Assembly: GCA_039944855.1 (NCBI GenBank)
Contig: JBDUXZ010000020.1
Span: forward strand, 186,001-250,000
Reading direction: 5' to 3'
Origin: Rhodothermales bacterium
GTDB taxonomy: Bacteria > Bacteroidota > Rhodothermia > Rhodothermales > JANQRZ01
Length of the DNA stretch: 64,000 bases
Below the pieces are notes generated by a model that did no database searches, was not told where the DNA came from, and saw only the letters and a list, made by a program, of their open reading frames with translations. This document shows, one piece after another, positions 61,798-64,000 of this stretch. The position numbers and the translations under genes are program-made. Each line of letters starts with the position of its first letter. The stretch's first letter is position 1.

Positions 61798-63759
61798 CTA
61801 GCGGACGAGGTGGAGGCGGAGGCGGAGCAGTCGGCCCGGCTCGTAGACCGGGAGCCCGGCCGAGAACGGATCGCGGCGGTACGCGAGGTGTTGGTAGTAC
61901 AGCGCGTCGGTGAGGTTGACGGCTTCGAGCGCGAGCGTGACCCCGCCGACCTCGTACGTGAGCCCGGCGTCGAACCGCAGCCACGCCGGGGACGCCGTCT
62001 CGCCGACGGCACTCGCCACGCGGTTCTGCGTGGTGGCGGCCTCCGCCGAGACGGACGCGGTGAGGCCGAGCCAGCGCGGGCTCGTCGCCGTCGCGCCGAC
62101 GGTGAGCGGCAGCATCTCCGCGAGCGGCTCGTCGCGGTCGAGGTTGTGGCCCCACGTCGTCGAGGCGTCGAGGGCGAGGTGCGCCCACTCGGCGCGGGCG
62201 TCGAAGCCTACGAGGAGGGCCTCCGCGTTCGCGTACGTGACGAAGCGGTCCATGCCGAGCGATGAGGGAACGAGGGTGACGGCGTCGTGAACGTACGCGG
62301 CGAAGGCGTTGAGGCGCAGCCGTCGGGTGGTGAGCGCGCTGCGGACGGCCGCCTTCACCGGCTGCGCGAGCGTGGGGTTGGCGCTCCACGAGGGCGTCCC
62401 CATCGCCCGCCGGACGCCGACGAAGAGCCGTTCCGGCGCGGGCGCTTCCGACGCGACCTCCGCTGTCAGCCCGGCCGTGGCGTTACGGCCGAGCGGCGCG
62501 GCGTAGCCCGCGCTCAGCCCGAAGGGGATCGCCCAGCGAACGGCTACGGCGTTGGGGTAGAGCACGCGGAAAAAGGCGAGGCGCTCGGCATCTCCGACGG
62601 CGGTGCGGGTGAGCCCGAGCTTCGCGCCGAACGCGAGCCGGCCGACCTCGACCTCGTGCGCGAGTGCGACGGCCGCGAGGCGGACGTCCGGGACGATGTG
62701 CTGCTGCATCGGCATCGCCATCCCATCGCCCATCGGCGGCATCGTCATGGTGTTCCACGCATCCCAGCGGCGGACGTACGCCTCATACGTCGTCGCGCCG
62801 TCGTGCCCGTCGCCGATGAGGCCGATCGTGAGGTTGGTGGCGTCGGTCTCCATCGGCATCCTTTCCGAAGCCGTGCGGAGGCCGTTGTCCATGAGGTGGC
62901 GCGTCCGGTTCACGTAGAGCTTGTGCCCGCGCCATCCGAGGTGCGCGCTCGCCATCCGGTTGTCGCGCTCGTCCATCATGAGGAAGGGGAACGGGAGGTC
63001 GCGCGTGAGCGCGAGCGACGCCCCGTAGCGCCAGTCCCCACGCTCGCCCTGTGCCGACGCCTCGGCGAGGGTGTAGGCGATATCGGCGTCGGCGTAGCCG
63101 TAGCGCGCACCGAACGAGCGGCCGGCTCCGTCGGAGTAGGACTGGGCGCGGACGAGGCGAGCCGTGGCGCGGTGGCCGGCCCGCTCCGCCGAGAGCGCGG
63201 CGTCGGTGTTCATCCCGTCGGCGCCGGTCTGGGTGAGGCCGAAGCGTAGTCGCCCCGCCTCCGACGGCCGGGCGCGCGTAAACGACACGGACCCACCGAG
63301 CCCGCCCTGCACCGTCGCCGTGCTTCGGTCCACGCGGACATCGGCTACTTCGAGCGGGTTCACGCGGGAAGCGGGCGGGTCCATCCGGTTCGGGCACGAG
63401 CTCGGATACCGCTCACCATCGACGACGACCGCCACGTCGGCCCCGGCGAATCCGTCGAGGACGAAGTCACCGCCGAGCGGGACGCCCCGGCGGACGAGGC
63501 GCAGCCCGCCCCTCCGAAGGGCATCGTGGAGCGCCGTCTTCTCCACCGCGGCGTCGGTCTCGCTCAGCCGGAGCCGCTCGACCCCGACCGAGAGCGGGGC
63601 GAGCTGGTACGTCCACCCGGCCTCTTCGAAGAGGGTGGTGTCCACGCCCGCTGCGCCGGACGCCGGGCGGACGACGAAGAGGGTGTCGTGCTGGGCTGCG
63701 GCCGGCGCGGCCACGGCGAGAAGTCCGAGGAGGGCGGCGAGGAAGCGGGGGTGAGTCAT
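61798..63759 (-). CDS. TonB-dependent copper receptor, OprC/NosA-like
   Basis: A 653-residue outer-membrane receptor with signal peptide MTHPRFLAALLGLLAVAAPAAAQ, a plug domain (about 45-170) and a barrel. The plug contains YPSSCPNRMDPPASRVNPLEV; a C-x3-M followed by DPP is the copper-site signature of OprC-type receptors. A Met-rich barrel loop (MTMPPMGDGMAMPMQQ) provides further soft-metal ligands. The end LRLRLHLVR is barrel-like. It lies next to an Rrf2 regulator gene and, further off, ArsM and haemoglobin genes. The promoter overlaps a putative Rrf2 operator. Confidence 0.85.
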   Translation of the reverse strand: MTHPRFLAALLGLLAVAAPAAAQHDTLFVVRPASGAAGVDTTLFEEAGWTYQLAPLSVGVERLRLSETDAAVEKTALHDALRRGGLRLVRRGVPLGGDFVLDGFAGADVAVVVDGERYPSSCPNRMDPPASRVNPLEVADVRVDRSTATVQGGLGGSVSFTRARPSEAGRLRFGLTQTGADGMNTDAALSAERAGHRATARLVRAQSYSDGAGRSFGARYGYADADIAYTLAEASAQGERGDWRYGASLALTRDLPFPFLMMDERDNRMASAHLGWRGHKLYVNRTRHLMDNGLRTASERMPMETDATNLTIGLIGDGHDGATTYEAYVRRWDAWNTMTMPPMGDGMAMPMQQHIVPDVRLAAVALAHEVEVGRLAFGAKLGLTRTAVGDAERLAFFRVLYPNAVAVRWAIPFGLSAGYAAPLGRNATAGLTAEVASEAPAPERLFVGVRRAMGTPSWSANPTLAQPVKAAVRSALTTRRLRLNAFAAYVHDAVTLVPSSLGMDRFVTYANAEALLVGFDARAEWAHLALDASTTWGHNLDRDEPLAEMLPLTVGATATSPRWLGLTASVSAEAATTQNRVASAVGETASPAWLRFDAGLTYEVGGVTLALEAVNLTDALYYQHLAYRRDPFSAGLPVYEPGRLLRLRLHLVR

Positions 63760-63766
63760 GGTGTTG

Positions 63767-63789
63767 GGGACATTTTTGTCCTAAATAAG
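63767..63789 (-). promoter_or_regulatory. putative Rrf2 operator of the TonB receptor gene
   Basis: GGACATTTTTGTCC (63768-63781) is a perfect dyad with arms GGACA and TGTCC, followed by TAAATAAG. The composite GTCCTAAAT is identical to that before the cupin operon, and the bases on the far side also agree (G-x-GAC). It lies 8 bases before the ATG. Confidence 0.6.
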
Positions 63790-63823
63790 AAGGGGCCGAG
63801 TCCGGTGGCACGGCGAAGGGGGA

Positions 63824-64000
63824 TCACGCGAGGTCGGAGCGGAGCAGGGCGAGGCGGAAGTCGCCCTCGCTCATCCGCTCGGCCATCTCGGCGAGGCTCA
63901 CGTGGTCGAACATCCGGTGGATGCGGTCGCGGGCCGGCGCCCACTGTTCGTGGAGCGGGCACGGCTTCCGTTCGCCGCAGCCCGGCAGTCCGAGCACGCA
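63824..64000 (-). CDS. Rrf2-family transcriptional regulator (C-terminal part)
   Basis: The last 58 codons of a gene that continues beyond the window. CVLGLPGCGERKPCPLHEQW shows the three cysteines and C-x5-6-C spacing with PCPLH of Rrf2 regulators (IscR, NsrR), which bind an iron-sulfur cluster. RIHRMFDHVSLAEMAERM follows, and the protein ends in SDLA. By position it would be expressed upstream of the TonB receptor gene and probably controls it. NsrR-type NO sensing would suit the haemoglobin operon nearby. Confidence 0.8.
   Translation of the reverse strand, partial: CVLGLPGCGERKPCPLHEQWAPARDRIHRMFDHVSLAEMAERMSEGDFRLALLRSDLA

Overview
The window is a GC-rich bacterial chromosome segment, most likely from the Rhodothermota/Bacteroidota (a Salinibacter-, Rubricoccus- or Rhodothermus-like organism). 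This rests on the gene families present (PorT-type beta-barrels, TonB copper receptor, DUF4159, a CDP-inositol type cytidylyltransferase next to inositol-phosphate synthase, Pgm1-like ATP-grasp), on recurrent Bacteroidota-like promoter elements of the form TAnnTT about 25-45 bases before start codons, and on the sparse use of Shine-Dalgarno sites. The taxon is inferred, not proven. There is no sign of a plasmid, prophage, IS element or CRISPR array.

Region by region: 0-7.2 kb holds two tRNA genes and the classical origin-proximal run rpmH-rnpA-yidC-mnmE-mnmG-rsmG, with two consensus parS sites (a third lies at 30.6 kb) and two odd parS-like sites. 7.2-18.5 kb is an envelope region: an outer-membrane barrel, a Pgm1-like ATP-grasp ligase, a CoA-transferase, three glycosyltransferase-type enzymes, a Wzx-like flippase, and a translationally coupled inositol-phosphate synthase/cytidylyltransferase pair. 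18.5-35 kb carries a lipocalin-like secreted protein, an RND/MMPL exporter, small membrane and thiol-redox proteins, an M48 lipoprotein protease, recF, a large secreted TPR-CHAT protein, murQ, mfd and a WYL regulator. 35-47 kb has a membrane class III cyclase, an AbgT transporter, glutaminase, lipoproteins, ychF, a PPP-type phosphatase, nusB, comEC and a tandem universal stress protein.

At about 47.43-47.83 kb lies a strong candidate for the chromosomal replication origin (oriC): a 43-base AT-rich tract ending in three TAG triplets, followed by more than ten DnaA boxes of the high-GC TTGTCCACA type. Gene orientation changes here: the nine genes to the right all run rightward, while most of those just to the left run leftward. 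dnaA itself is not in the window, so oriC, recF and the rpmH block are separated from each other.

To the right, 48-57 kb encodes DUF4159 and DUF4359 proteins, glyA, an orotate-type phosphoribosyltransferase, tatC, a CtpA-like protease, a lipoprotein, a TauE/SafE transporter, a GT87 mannosyltransferase-like protein and dodecin. The last 6 kb looks like a metal/NO-response locus: cupin, group III truncated haemoglobin and a polytopic membrane protein in one operon, an ArsM-like arsenite methyltransferase, an OprC-like TonB copper receptor, and the end of an Rrf2-family Cys-ligated regulator. The cupin and TonB promoters share a dyad plus nonamer (G-x-GAC-N6-GTCCTAAAT) that I propose is the operator of this Rrf2 protein.
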